Shown here: positions 15,053 to 23,713 of the stretch, piece after piece
How positions within the stretch are numbered: position 1 is the stretch's first letter
How the letters are laid out: every line of letters starts with the position of its first letter
Origin: Bacteroidales bacterium
Lineage (GTDB): Bacteria; Bacteroidota; Bacteroidia; Bacteroidales; UBA3824
Reading direction: 5' to 3'
DNA: 35,347 nucleotides
Assembly (NCBI GenBank): GCA_017535325.1
Contig: JAFXUC010000015.1
Location: forward strand, 1-35,347
Position numbers and translations under genes: made by a program
Notes under the pieces: generated by a model
The model's database searches: none
The model's input: the letters and a program-made list of their open reading frames with translations, nothing else
Told to the model about the DNA's origin: nothing

Positions 15053-16225
15053 TTAACAAATATCAGTCAGCGGATAAAGCCTTGCTTTATAAGTATTTAA
15101 CCGTTGTTTCAAACTTTGCGGAGTTTTCATAATTTCTAATGGTTTGTTGTCAAAATGCAAAACTATATAATGCGTTGAATGTTCAGGCGAGAAACCGTAT
15201 TTTTCGAGGTTTTCTTTTGTCCAAATCTGAAACGTTCCTTCTTTTTTCAATTTGAACATCTGACAATGGTCGCCGTTTGTGTGCAGTAAAACATATTTCA
15301 TCCGCTCAAAACCGGGCGTTACTTGCAACGAGCCTTTTGAATCTCCGGCACGAAGGTAACAAAGTCCTTTTTCAATCATTAATTCGCGCAATTCTTTGCG
15401 GGCGTGATTAACAAGGACGGTTGCACAATTTTCGGTTTTACGGATATTGTCTAATAGTTTTTGACGCTTTTCGCTGTCTTGCAATTCGTTACGTCGGGCA
15501 ATGCTCAAATCGTAAAACTCCTTTTCTTTTTCGATTCCGATATAGTTTCTGCCTAAAAGATTTGCAGCAATGCCCGTAGTGCTACTTCCGGCAAATGGGT
15601 CTAAAATTGTGCCGTCTTCGTCGGTAGATGCTAAAATAATGCGATAAAGCAAACGCAAAGGCTTTTGCGTTGGGTGTTTGCCACAAGTTTTTTCCCACTT
15701 GCCAACGGCGGGCAAACGCCAAACATCGGTCATCTGTTTGTCGCCGTTGAGGTGTTTCATTACCTCGTAATTGAATTTGTGAGGTACTTTTTCGGATTTC
15801 CGCGCCCAAATTATCAACTCCGTTGAAAAATTGAAATACCGACACGAAAGGTTTGGCGGCGGGTCGGTTTTCTGCCACGTAATGATATTTAGGATTTTGT
15901 AACCAAGTTCCTGCAAACAACGTTGAACGGTAAATATATTATGATATGTACCTGAAATCCAAATTGTTCCGTTATCTTTCAATTTCGGGCGACAGAGTTC
16001 CAACCAACGGCGATTAAAGTTATAAATATGTTCGGGCGTTCCGCCTTTGTCCCAATCGCCCTTGTCAACGCAAACTTGTTTGCCGCTCTGAACGCTTATT
16101 CCTCCGTTTGAAAGGAAATACGGAGGGTCGGCAAAGATGGTGTCGATAGAATTGTCGGGGATTTGCGGCAATACATCAACACAATCGGCGTGATGAAGGG
16201 TGAAATATGATGTCAAATCATTCAT
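15053..16225 (-). CDS. Beta-class DNA adenine methyltransferase, DpnA/MboC type, with C-terminal extension
   Basis: This 390-residue protein protects DNA by adenine methylation. Motif IV ADPPYFLSNGG is at 32-42 and the SAM-binding motif DPFAGSSTTG at 209-218, the beta order. The segments VDKGDWDKGG, NLSCRYFNFSTELIIWARKS and GKHPTQKPLRLLYRIILAS closely match the M.DpnA group, which methylates GATC. The ATG at 16225 is chosen over an in-frame TTG at 16231. Family members are usually about 270 residues; here about 120 residues follow the catalytic domain (from about 265, LVNHARKELRELMIEKG to the end). They form what looks like a separate domain that I cannot assign. It is the last gene of a three-gene restriction-modification operon, 9 bases after the nuclease gene. 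Confidence 0.88.
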   Translation of the reverse strand: MNDLTSYFTLHHADCVDVLPQIPDNSIDTIFADPPYFLSNGGISVQSGKQVCVDKGDWDKGGTPEHIYNFNRRWLELCRPKLKDNGTIWISGTYHNIFTVQRCLQELGYKILNIITWQKTDPPPNLSCRYFNFSTELIIWARKSEKVPHKFNYEVMKHLNGDKQMTDVWRLPAVGKWEKTCGKHPTQKPLRLLYRIILASTDEDGTILDPFAGSSTTGIAANLLGRNYIGIEKEKEFYDLSIARRNELQDSEKRQKLLDNIRKTENCATVLVNHARKELRELMIEKGLCYLRAGDSKGSLQVTPGFERMKYVLLHTNGDHCQMFKLKKEGTFQIWTKENLEKYGFSPEHSTHYIVLHFDNKPLEIMKTPQSLKQRLNTYKARLYPLTDIC

Positions 16226-16234
16226 ATTCAAAAT

Positions 16235-17005
16235 CTACACAATTTTGTAACGTCCTGATTTTACTAAATTAATGCTGTTGTAATTATATTCGTCAGTAAA
16301 TTCATACTGCCAAATATAAAACAATGTTTCATTGTCCACGAAACGACGTTCAAAAAACAACGTGTAGACCTTTTTATGTGTGTTTTCTTGCCATTGTCTG
16401 AACGGATAATATAGTTGCCTAATTATCGTATCTGTCGCAGATGAATTTTTGGCCTCAACTAACACAATAAAATCTCGACCTTCATACCCTGCATCCACTT
16501 CTGTTTGTACACCGTTTACTTCTAATTCGATAGAACCTGTTTGGAAAGTGAATTTCGGAGTATATTTTCTTCCTCTAATTGTTAAAACCAAAGAGGAATC
16601 ATTCATAAATGTTCTAATCAAGGAATTTGCGTATGCATAATCCAAATACTGCATTTCCGAATCACCTACTTTTGAACTTGTTAATTCAAAGTCAAGTTTA
16701 CTATTGTACACTTGCACAGGTGTAGTTATATCAGGAATATCCACATAACCTTCGCCCTTACAAATAGCGTATTGCCCATTTTTTATCGGCAAAATAAAAA
16801 GACCGTTTTCTTGGAAAACTAATGGACGAGATTGACGAGTGTCTTGCTTACAAAGAACCCGAACTTCTTTTTCGCTTGTGGTTTTGAAATCTTGACACGA
16901 GCGTTTTATTTGTTCCGCACTGAGCCGATAGTATGATTTTGAAAAATTATGTTCCAAAATCTTATAATCATCAAAAATTTTTTGCCACGATTTATTACTT
17001 GCCAT
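16235..17005 (-). CDS. Putative type II restriction endonuclease, PD-(D/E)XK
   Basis: The 256-residue protein lies between two methyltransferase genes and has the only plausible nuclease motif of the cluster: VQTEVDAGYEGRDFIVLVEAKN (split as D171 followed by E184-A-K186), the D...ExK active site of PD-(D/E)XK nucleases. The N-terminal part (SWQKIFDDYKILEHNF, REQI-like RLSAEQIKRSCQDF, RVLCKQDTRQSRP) may form the DNA-recognition domain. The gene order methyltransferase, nuclease, methyltransferase is that of the MboI system, and both flanking enzymes are of GATC-methylating groups, so GATC is the probable target. The sequence does not visibly resemble DpnII itself. It is 11 bases downstream of the Dam-type gene. 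Confidence 0.75.
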   Translation of the reverse strand: MASNKSWQKIFDDYKILEHNFSKSYYRLSAEQIKRSCQDFKTTSEKEVRVLCKQDTRQSRPLVFQENGLFILPIKNGQYAICKGEGYVDIPDITTPVQVYNSKLDFELTSSKVGDSEMQYLDYAYANSLIRTFMNDSSLVLTIRGRKYTPKFTFQTGSIELEVNGVQTEVDAGYEGRDFIVLVEAKNSSATDTIIRQLYYPFRQWQENTHKKVYTLFFERRFVDNETLFYIWQYEFTDEYNYNSINLVKSGRYKIV

Positions 17006-17016
17006 AGTTTATCACT

Positions 17017-17898
17017 TTAAAAGTTAGCCACTAATAATTCTGAAATTTTGCCTCGACCGCTGCCTTTTGAATTGATGGCTCTACTTGCAAAAATTCTTTC
17101 TATTTTGAATTTTGAATAAAGGTCATCGAAAAAATTGTCATCGGCATTAACATTTTTGGGGTCAGAATTGCTTGCTACAACTCGTGCCCCCTTGCGAGAA
17201 ATTCTTTCTACAAACATTTCTAATTCAACCTGTTGAATATCAGAGAAATTATTCTCACAGTACGATGTAAACGCCGCAGTCTGTGTCAAAGGACGATAAG
17301 GTGGGTCTATGTAAACAAAAGTTTTATCATCAATAAAATTTTCGCACATAGAATAATCGCCAACCGACATTTCAACATTTTGCAAAACTTCGGAACAAGC
17401 CCGCAAATTTTCTGCATCACAAAGTAAAGGGTTCTTTGCATTGTTGAACGGAACGTTAAACAACCCTTTGGAGTTAACGCGATACAAACCATTGAAACAC
17501 GTTTTGTTTATAAAAATAAACAACGCCGCTTTTTCGAGATTAGCATCTGCATTACCATTGATTTTCAAAGAATTAAATCTTTCGCGTTTTTCAAAAAACA
17601 ACGCTTTGCGCTGTTCGTCTGAAAAAGATTTATATTTATCTTGTAAATCAGATAATTGCAAAATAAGCGGCTCGCAGTTTTCTTTTATTTGACGATACGT
17701 GTTTATTAGTTCGGCGTTTATGTCATTGATTAACACCTCTTTCGGTTGATAATTAGACAAAACGTCGAACAACACCGCACCGCCGCCCACAAACGGCTCG
17801 CAGTATTTCTCTATCGTTGTGGGATATTTAGAACGGATTTCGCTTAGTAATTGCGATTTGCCGCCAGCCCACTTTATGAATGGTTTTGCTGTTTTCAT
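17017..17898 (-). CDS. D12-class (Dam/DpnM/MboA-type) DNA adenine-N6 methyltransferase
   Basis: From the ATG at 17898 the protein has 293 residues, the normal size of Dam-type enzymes. It shows the alpha arrangement: KPFIKWAGGKSQLL at 5-18, the SAM motif EPFVGGGAVLFD at 34-45 and the catalytic motif YIDPPYRPLTQTAAFTSY at 196-213. The DPPY-xPL-x-T-x-x-FTxY form is characteristic of the group that methylates adenine in GATC. The open frame extends upstream into the neighbouring sensor gene, but those residues are not family-like; a second in-frame ATG at 17922 is possible. It is the first gene of the restriction-modification operon and must act early to protect the chromosome. Confidence 0.9.
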   Translation of the reverse strand: MKTAKPFIKWAGGKSQLLSEIRSKYPTTIEKYCEPFVGGGAVLFDVLSNYQPKEVLINDINAELINTYRQIKENCEPLILQLSDLQDKYKSFSDEQRKALFFEKRERFNSLKINGNADANLEKAALFIFINKTCFNGLYRVNSKGLFNVPFNNAKNPLLCDAENLRACSEVLQNVEMSVGDYSMCENFIDDKTFVYIDPPYRPLTQTAAFTSYCENNFSDIQQVELEMFVERISRKGARVVASNSDPKNVNADDNFFDDLYSKFKIERIFASRAINSKGSGRGKISELLVANF

Positions 17899-17947
17899 AC
17901 CGCAAAAATAAGCGGTTTTCATACAAAATACAAATTTTATTACAACC

Positions 17948-19525
17948 TTACACTTCTTCCACGATATTTTCTGTAATTCTGTAAGATGCGATTGCGATTG
18001 CAAGTGATTGAGCCAGTCTCTCGATAAAATCGATTTGGTATTCTTCAAAAATTTCCATTGAAGCAATCTCCAAAACGCCGAGAACGTTGTTGTCCATCAC
18101 CAAAGGTATAAGAAGAAGGTTTTTGGGATTAGCCTCGCCCAAACCGGTATGAACTTCAATGTAATGCTCCGGAAGTTTCGTCAAAAAAATCTTCTCTTTC
18201 TCCAAGAAACACGTGCCTACCAAGCCGTCGCCCGGATAAACAATATGTTTGATAAATTTGCTTTTTTGATATGCAACCGAAGCCATTTGTTCAAGATAAA
18301 CGTTGTCTTTGTCCTTGTCGTTTAAGACAAAAATTCCGCCCATAACGGCATCCACATATTCCGTAAGTTTTTTCAAAACGTCCGTCATCATCTCTTTTGT
18401 ACGACCCGAACCCATACGGATAATATCGCCCAAGACCGCCAGACCTTCCGCAGCCCACTGACGGCGTTTGTTTTCCAACTGACGTCTTGCCTCTTCATCC
18501 CGCGCCTGGCGAAGTGAGTTACGCATTTCAAGCAGAGAGTTGCCGAGGTTGTCCTGCTCCGAAAGAAGTTTGAACTGAGAGTCAAGGTTGCCTTCACCAA
18601 TCTGACGCGCAAAACCGGCGTATGCCGCAAAACCGTCAATCAGAGAGTCCAAAGACTTTTTCATCTGACCGATTTCGTCGTCCCTTTCTATGTCCAATTT
18701 GTCAACAACCAATCCTCGCGACATTTGAAACAACTGGTTCTCAATCACTTGGATAGGTTTGCTGACCGAGTTTCCAAAGTAATACAAGATAACGGTCGCT
18801 ATTACGACAAGCACAATACCGATGATAATGGTTACGCGGATAAGAAAATTCACACGCTTGTCAAGGTCTTCTTTTTTCTTAAAAACTTCCTTGTCGATGT
18901 AATCCTCGTAAACACCGGTACCGATAACCCAGCCCATCGGCTCAAAAAGTTTGATGAACGAAATTTTAGGCACCCACGCCTTTGCGTCAGGCTTGTAAAA
19001 CGAATATTTAAGATAACCTTCGCCGTTGTTGGATTTTATAAGCGCGGAATACGCATCGTACATGTTGACGTCGCTTTGCTCAATGTAGAATACGTGAGGC
19101 GCTCCTTCCAAATGTTGCATTGTTGCGTGCATGACAACCTCGTGGGGCGGGTCGTAACGGTTTATCCACAAATATCCGTCCGTTCCGAAACGCAGGGTTC
19201 TGAGGTTTTCCAAGGTGTATGTCATTCTGTTGAATACCAACTGACTGACACTGAAATCAGCGATAGTATCATTTACTCCAAACCCGTAATGCTCTCTGAC
19301 ACTCTGCTCGTTGGTCTCGTTGTAGGTTGCCTCAATCATTTTGTAGGCAATGTTGACAATGTCCTTCAACTGGTCTTTTATATTGTCTATTTCGTCGTCC
19401 CTGAAATGCTCGATGTCTTTTTCTGCCTGCATTCTAAAATTATAAATAGAAGTAAAGGCGATGAGCAAAATTGATGTCAACACCGTAACACTCGTAAACA
19501 AGGGCAGTTTGGTTCTTAACTTCAT
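17948..19525 (-). CDS. Membrane sensor with Cache, HAMP and GAF domains, no output domain
   Basis: The 525-residue protein has an N-terminal membrane helix (about 8-29), then a periplasmic single Cache domain (about 40-220) with the family pattern FGTDGYLWINRYDPPHEVVMH, GEGYLKYSFYKP and FEPMGWVIGTGVYEDYID. A second membrane helix (about 228-252) leads into a HAMP region starting SVSKPIQVIENQL, a coiled stretch (DEEARRQLENKRRQWAAEG) and a C-terminal GAF domain (about 360-515, with GVLEIASMEIFEEYQIDFIERL). No methyl-accepting signalling tip, kinase, cyclase or phosphatase follows; the protein ends just after the GAF domain. It may signal through a partner. It is divergent from parC, and its own -7 box is at 19562-19555. 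Confidence 0.8.
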   Translation of the reverse strand: MKLRTKLPLFTSVTVLTSILLIAFTSIYNFRMQAEKDIEHFRDDEIDNIKDQLKDIVNIAYKMIEATYNETNEQSVREHYGFGVNDTIADFSVSQLVFNRMTYTLENLRTLRFGTDGYLWINRYDPPHEVVMHATMQHLEGAPHVFYIEQSDVNMYDAYSALIKSNNGEGYLKYSFYKPDAKAWVPKISFIKLFEPMGWVIGTGVYEDYIDKEVFKKKEDLDKRVNFLIRVTIIIGIVLVVIATVILYYFGNSVSKPIQVIENQLFQMSRGLVVDKLDIERDDEIGQMKKSLDSLIDGFAAYAGFARQIGEGNLDSQFKLLSEQDNLGNSLLEMRNSLRQARDEEARRQLENKRRQWAAEGLAVLGDIIRMGSGRTKEMMTDVLKKLTEYVDAVMGGIFVLNDKDKDNVYLEQMASVAYQKSKFIKHIVYPGDGLVGTCFLEKEKIFLTKLPEHYIEVHTGLGEANPKNLLLIPLVMDNNVLGVLEIASMEIFEEYQIDFIERLAQSLAIAIASYRITENIVEEV

Positions 19526-19554
19526 AATTCTTAAATTTTAGCATCTCCAAAAGG

Positions 19555-19562
19555 CAAAGATA
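19555..19562 (-). promoter_or_regulatory. -7 box for the Cache/GAF sensor gene
   Basis: Minus-strand TATCTTTG (19562-19555) matches TAnnTTTG, 30 bases before the start codon. No clear -33 TTTG at the normal distance. Confidence 0.4.
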
Positions 19563-19629
19563 TAAAAATATTCTCAAATTCCGTACCTATTTTTTTAAAA
19601 CTTTTTTTTCGTATTGAAAAAAAAGTTTG

Positions 19630-19637
19630 TAAATTTG
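19630..19637 (+). promoter_or_regulatory. -7 box for parC
   Basis: TAAATTTG (19630-19637) matches TAnnTTTG and lies 28 bases before the ATG. The -33 region is a T-run without a distinct TTTG. Confidence 0.4.
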
Positions 19638-19665
19638 CCCTCTACAATTCAAAGATACACATTTT

Positions 19666-22302
19666 ATGTCTCAAAATATTGACCAAGAGGGTAACAATCA
19701 GGAAGATACCCAAAATGAAAATGAAAAAATAGCGGGCGGAGTTCAGAACCATTTGCAACTGAAATCCGTTTCGGGAATGTTTAAAAACTGGTTTATCGAT
19801 TACGCCTCGTACGTAATCCTTGAACGTGCCGTACCCGAAATTGACGACGGTTTGAAACCCGTTCAAAGACGCATACTTCACGCGATGAAACGCCTTGACG
19901 ACGGTCGTTACAACAAGGTTGCCAACATCGTCGGCTTTACCATGCAGTATCACCCGCACGGCGACGCTTCAATCGGCGACGCTCTCGTACAGTTAGGACA
20001 AAAAGACTTGCTTATTGACACTCAGGGAAACTGGGGAAACATTTTAACGGGCGACGATGCAGCCGCACCGCGTTACATTGAGGCGCGGCTCTCAAAACTT
20101 GCCTTGGACGTGGCTTTCAACCCCAAAACCACAAATTGGAAACTCAGTTACGACGGACGCAACAAAGAGCCGATAACCCTGCCGGTAAAATTTCCGCTGC
20201 TTTTGGCGCAAGGCGTTGAAGGTATTGCGGTAGGTTTGTCGTCAAAAATTCTGCCCCACAACTTCAACGAGTTGATGGACGCCTCGATTTCGTACCTCAG
20301 AAACGAAGAATTTGAACTCTATCCCGACTTTTTGACAGGTGGTTCTATCGACGTTTCGCGTTATCAGGACGGAAAACGCGGCGGAAAATTGCGCGTTAGG
20401 GCAAAAATCGAAAAGTTTGATAAGCGCGTACTTTCCATCACGGAAATACCTTTCGGCACAACAACGGGAAGTCTCATTGAATCAATACTTTCCGCCAACG
20501 AAAAGGGCAAAATCAAAATCAAAAAAATCGAAGACAAGACGGCGGCAAACGTCGAAATACTTTTGTATCTTAACGCCGACGTTTCGCCCGACGTAACGAT
20601 TGACGCGCTTTACGCCTTTACTGACTGCGAGGTTTCGATTTCGGCAAATTCGTGCGTGATTTTAAATGATAAGCCATGTTTCTTATCGTCAACGGAGATT
20701 TTGAAACATTCCGTTGACAAGACGGTAAGCCTTCTTACTCAGGAACTTAACATCCTGCTTGACGAACTTGCAAACAGTTGGCACGATGCGTCGCTCGAAA
20801 AAATCTTCATCGAAAACCACATTTACAATCTGATTGAAGACTGCGAGACTTGGGAGGCGATTGTCCAGACCATTGACACGGCTCTTGACCCGTGGAAGCA
20901 CCTTTTGAAAAAGCCGGTAACGATAGACGACATCACGCGCCTTACCGAACTGAAAATCAAGCGTATTTCCAAGTACGACGCTTTCAGAGCCGACAATTAT
21001 ATCAAAAGCCTTGAAAAACAGATGGAAGAGGCTCAGTACAAACTCGACCACATTATCGACTACACAATCGAATATTATCAGGGCATAAAAGACAAATACG
21101 GCAAAAAATATCCGCGCCGCACGGAGATTAAGAACTTCGACAACATTGTGGCTCAGGAGGTTGTGGTTGCTAACGAAAAACTTTACGTCAACTGGGAAGA
21201 CGGTTTTGCGGGTATGTCCTTGAAGAAGGACGAGTTTATCTGCAACTGCTCCAACTTGGACGACGTTATTGTTTTTCACAAAGACGGGAAATACACAATA
21301 TCAAAGATTTCCGACAAGTTTTTTATTGGTCAGGACGCGATGTATATCAACGTTTTCCGCAAGAACGACGAAAGAACGATTTACAACGCTATGTACCGCG
21401 ACGGCGCAACGGGAATTACTTACGCTAAACGTTTTTCTGTCAAGGGCATAACTCGCGACAAAGAGTACGATTTAACGCAAGGCACACCAAACAGTGTGGT
21501 AACGTATTTTTCGGCAAACGCTAACGGCGAGGCAGAAACTGTCAAAGTGATTTTGCGCCCGAAAGCCAAACTTAAAAAGCGTAGTTGGGAATTTGATTTC
21601 GGAACTTTGGCTGTCAAAAACCGCGCTTCAATGGGAAATCAAGTTACAAAATATCCCGTTTTGAGAATCACGAAAATGACAAACGGTGTCAGCACGTTAG
21701 GTGGCTTGAAAATTTGGTTTGACACTTCGGTTTCAAAACTTAACACTCAGGAAATTGGCGACTTTTTGGGCGAATTTTCTGGTGATGACAAAATCGTAAC
21801 TATTAGAAAAACAGGACACTACCGCGTTACGGGCTATGACCTCAGCACGCATTTTGACGATGATATAATTTTAATTAGAAAATTCAATCCCGAAGAAATT
21901 TATTCTTTGGCGTATTATGATGCGGACATGGAGTTCTGCTACTTAAAGCGGTTTAAGATTGAAGACAGCGACAAAGAATTATATTTGTTGGGCGATAGTC
22001 TTCAAAGCAAACTTTACGATTTGACGGTTGACCAAAATCCGATTTTGAAAGTTACCTTTGGTGGCAAATATGCTGACCGTCCCGAAGAAGTAATTGACGC
22101 TGTGGAATTTATCGGCGACAAGAGTTATAAGGCTCACGGCAAGCGGGTTAGCATTTATACTGTTGAAACGATGAAGTTTGAACACAACCCCGAAGTACCA
22201 GAAGACGGCGAAGATGATAATCCCGATGACAATCCCGACAACTGGGAAGAACCTGATTTTGAGGTTGTTGACGGCGAAGGTCAAACGGTTATGAAATTGT
22301 AA
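19666..22302 (+). CDS. parC: DNA topoisomerase IV subunit A
   Basis: The 878-residue protein is the DNA-breaking subunit of topoisomerase IV, which decatenates daughter chromosomes. The N-terminal breakage-reunion domain has SYVILERAVPEIDDGLKPVQ, the helix-turn-helix region with QYHPHGDASIGDAL (95-108) and the catalytic tyrosine Y137 in AAAPRYIEARLS. A long coiled-coil arm is around residues 440-480. The C-terminal region contains degenerate beta-pinwheel blades (DKEYDLTQGTPNSVVTYF, DISTHF-like and related) and ends in an acidic tail (EDGEDDNPDDNPDNWEEPD). The short acidic N-terminal extension (about 30 residues) is common in Bacteroidetes ParC. The partner parE is not in the window. The gene is followed four bases later by a Mur ligase gene, suggesting one transcript. 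Confidence 0.92.
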   Translation: MSQNIDQEGNNQEDTQNENEKIAGGVQNHLQLKSVSGMFKNWFIDYASYVILERAVPEIDDGLKPVQRRILHAMKRLDDGRYNKVANIVGFTMQYHPHGDASIGDALVQLGQKDLLIDTQGNWGNILTGDDAAAPRYIEARLSKLALDVAFNPKTTNWKLSYDGRNKEPITLPVKFPLLLAQGVEGIAVGLSSKILPHNFNELMDASISYLRNEEFELYPDFLTGGSIDVSRYQDGKRGGKLRVRAKIEKFDKRVLSITEIPFGTTTGSLIESILSANEKGKIKIKKIEDKTAANVEILLYLNADVSPDVTIDALYAFTDCEVSISANSCVILNDKPCFLSSTEILKHSVDKTVSLLTQELNILLDELANSWHDASLEKIFIENHIYNLIEDCETWEAIVQTIDTALDPWKHLLKKPVTIDDITRLTELKIKRISKYDAFRADNYIKSLEKQMEEAQYKLDHIIDYTIEYYQGIKDKYGKKYPRRTEIKNFDNIVAQEVVVANEKLYVNWEDGFAGMSLKKDEFICNCSNLDDVIVFHKDGKYTISKISDKFFIGQDAMYINVFRKNDERTIYNAMYRDGATGITYAKRFSVKGITRDKEYDLTQGTPNSVVTYFSANANGEAETVKVILRPKAKLKKRSWEFDFGTLAVKNRASMGNQVTKYPVLRITKMTNGVSTLGGLKIWFDTSVSKLNTQEIGDFLGEFSGDDKIVTIRKTGHYRVTGYDLSTHFDDDIILIRKFNPEEIYSLAYYDADMEFCYLKRFKIEDSDKELYLLGDSLQSKLYDLTVDQNPILKVTFGGKYADRPEEVIDAVEFIGDKSYKAHGKRVSIYTVETMKFEHNPEVPEDGEDDNPDDNPDNWEEPDFEVVDGEGQTVMKL

Positions 22303-22306
22303 GAAG

Positions 22307-23659
22307 ATGAAATATTTTTTTATCGGCATTGCCGGTTCGGGCATGAGTGCGGTTGCACAGTATTTAAAAGGCAAAGGGCATAAAGTTTCAGGCTCGGACA
22401 GACAGTTTATTAACGGCGGCAGCAATGAGACCCGTCAAAAACTCGAAGCCTTGGGCATAAAATGTTATCCGCAAGGCGAAGGCGTTTTGGACGCGGATAC
22501 GGATTTTGCGGTGGTTTCCACGGCGATAGAAGACACAGTCAAAGAATATAAGGCGGCAAAAGACGGCGGTGTAAAAATTTTGCACCGCTCGGATTTGCTG
22601 GCGGAGATTTGTAATAAGAATTTTACAATCGCTGTTGCCGGTACGTCAGGAAAATCCACGACCACGGCAATGATTTTTCACGTGCTGAAAGAGTGCGGCT
22701 TGGAGCCTTCTTTGATAACCGGCGCGGGACTTATCTCTCTGCAAAACAAGGGCTTGATAGGCAACGCATTTGTCGGAAAATCAGATATTTTGGTTATCGA
22801 AACCGACGAGTCTGACGGCACAATAATCAAATACAAACCGAAAATTGGGCTTATTTTAAACATAGACAAAGACCACAAAGAAATCTCTGAACTCGTGCCT
22901 TTGTTTGAAACTTTCAGGCGCAACACTGTGGAGACTTCCATCGTGAACCTCGACAACCCGCTGTCAAAAAAACTTGATTCAGGACATAATTTTTCGTGCG
23001 CTGATTCCTCGGCTGAAAATTACGGTTACGGTTTTTCTCAGGACATTTCAGGGATAGAGTTTTGTTCCGGCAATCAGAAATTTACGCTTTCTGTTATCGG
23101 TCATCACAATATGGAAAACGCTTTGGCGGCAATTTCGGTTGCAAGACTTTTTAAGATAAGCGACGACAAAACAGCCGCCTCGCTGAGTTCTTACGAAGGA
23201 ATTTTCCGCCGAAACAGAATCGTTTTCAACGACGGCAAAATTATGGTCATGGACGATTTCGCGCACAATCCCGCCAAAATCTGCGCTACGCTTTCGGCGT
23301 GTCAAAAGATTTCAAAACGGGTTTTGGCATGGTTTCAGCCGCACGGTTTCGCGCCGTCAAAACTGATGAAAACAGAACTTATCGAACGCCTTTCTGAAAT
23401 TCTTCGCGAAGACGACATCATGATTTTTTCAAAAATTTATTACGCCGGAGGTACGGCTGACAAGTCTATCAGTGCGGAAGAATTTGCAGAAGGTCTGACG
23501 AAAAACGGCAAAAAATCCGTTTATATTGAAGACAGAAACCTTTTAACCGGTTATTTAAAAAACACCGTAAAACTGGGCGATATAATTTTGCTGATGGGCG
23601 CAAGGGATACCACTTTGAGCGCGTTTGCGGAAAAGATAGTCAACGCCGTAAAAAATTAA
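22307..23659 (+). CDS. Mur ligase family protein, MurC/Mpl-like
   Basis: The 450-residue protein has the three-domain Mur ligase layout. The N-terminal Rossmann domain begins YFFIGIAGSGMSAVAQYLKG, as in MurC. The central ATPase domain has the P-loop AGTSGKSTTT (111-120), the EtD segment IETDESDGT and the NIDKDHKE metal/carbamate region. The C-terminal domain contains GIFRRNRIVF and MVMDDFAHNPAKI. MurC adds L-alanine to UDP-MurNAc, and Mpl reattaches recycled tripeptide. Since bacteria keep the biosynthetic murC in the division/cell-wall cluster, a copy next to parC is more likely a recycling enzyme or a paralogue. Similarity alone does not separate the options here. The start is four bases after parC, and a strong terminator follows. 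Confidence 0.8.
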   Translation: MKYFFIGIAGSGMSAVAQYLKGKGHKVSGSDRQFINGGSNETRQKLEALGIKCYPQGEGVLDADTDFAVVSTAIEDTVKEYKAAKDGGVKILHRSDLLAEICNKNFTIAVAGTSGKSTTTAMIFHVLKECGLEPSLITGAGLISLQNKGLIGNAFVGKSDILVIETDESDGTIIKYKPKIGLILNIDKDHKEISELVPLFETFRRNTVETSIVNLDNPLSKKLDSGHNFSCADSSAENYGYGFSQDISGIEFCSGNQKFTLSVIGHHNMENALAAISVARLFKISDDKTAASLSSYEGIFRRNRIVFNDGKIMVMDDFAHNPAKICATLSACQKISKRVLAWFQPHGFAPSKLMKTELIERLSEILREDDIMIFSKIYYAGGTADKSISAEEFAEGLTKNGKKSVYIEDRNLLTGYLKNTVKLGDIILLMGARDTTLSAFAEKIVNAVKN

Positions 23660-23690
23660 AGGGCTGCCTTAAAAAAGGCAACCCTTTTTC
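23659..23690 (+). terminator. Intrinsic terminator after Mur ligase gene
   Basis: AAGGGCTGCCTT pairs with AAGGCAACCCTT around an AAAA loop with one mismatch, followed by TTTTT. Located between converging genes and probably used from the forward side. Confidence 0.8.
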
Positions 23691-23713
23691 ATTAAAATTC
23701 CCAAAAATTGTTT

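Noticed and set aside
17899..18066. N-terminal extension of the Dam-type methyltransferase into the sensor gene
   Set aside because: The extra 56 residues overlap the end of the Cache/GAF gene in another frame and lack family similarity; MKTAKPFIKW is the family start.
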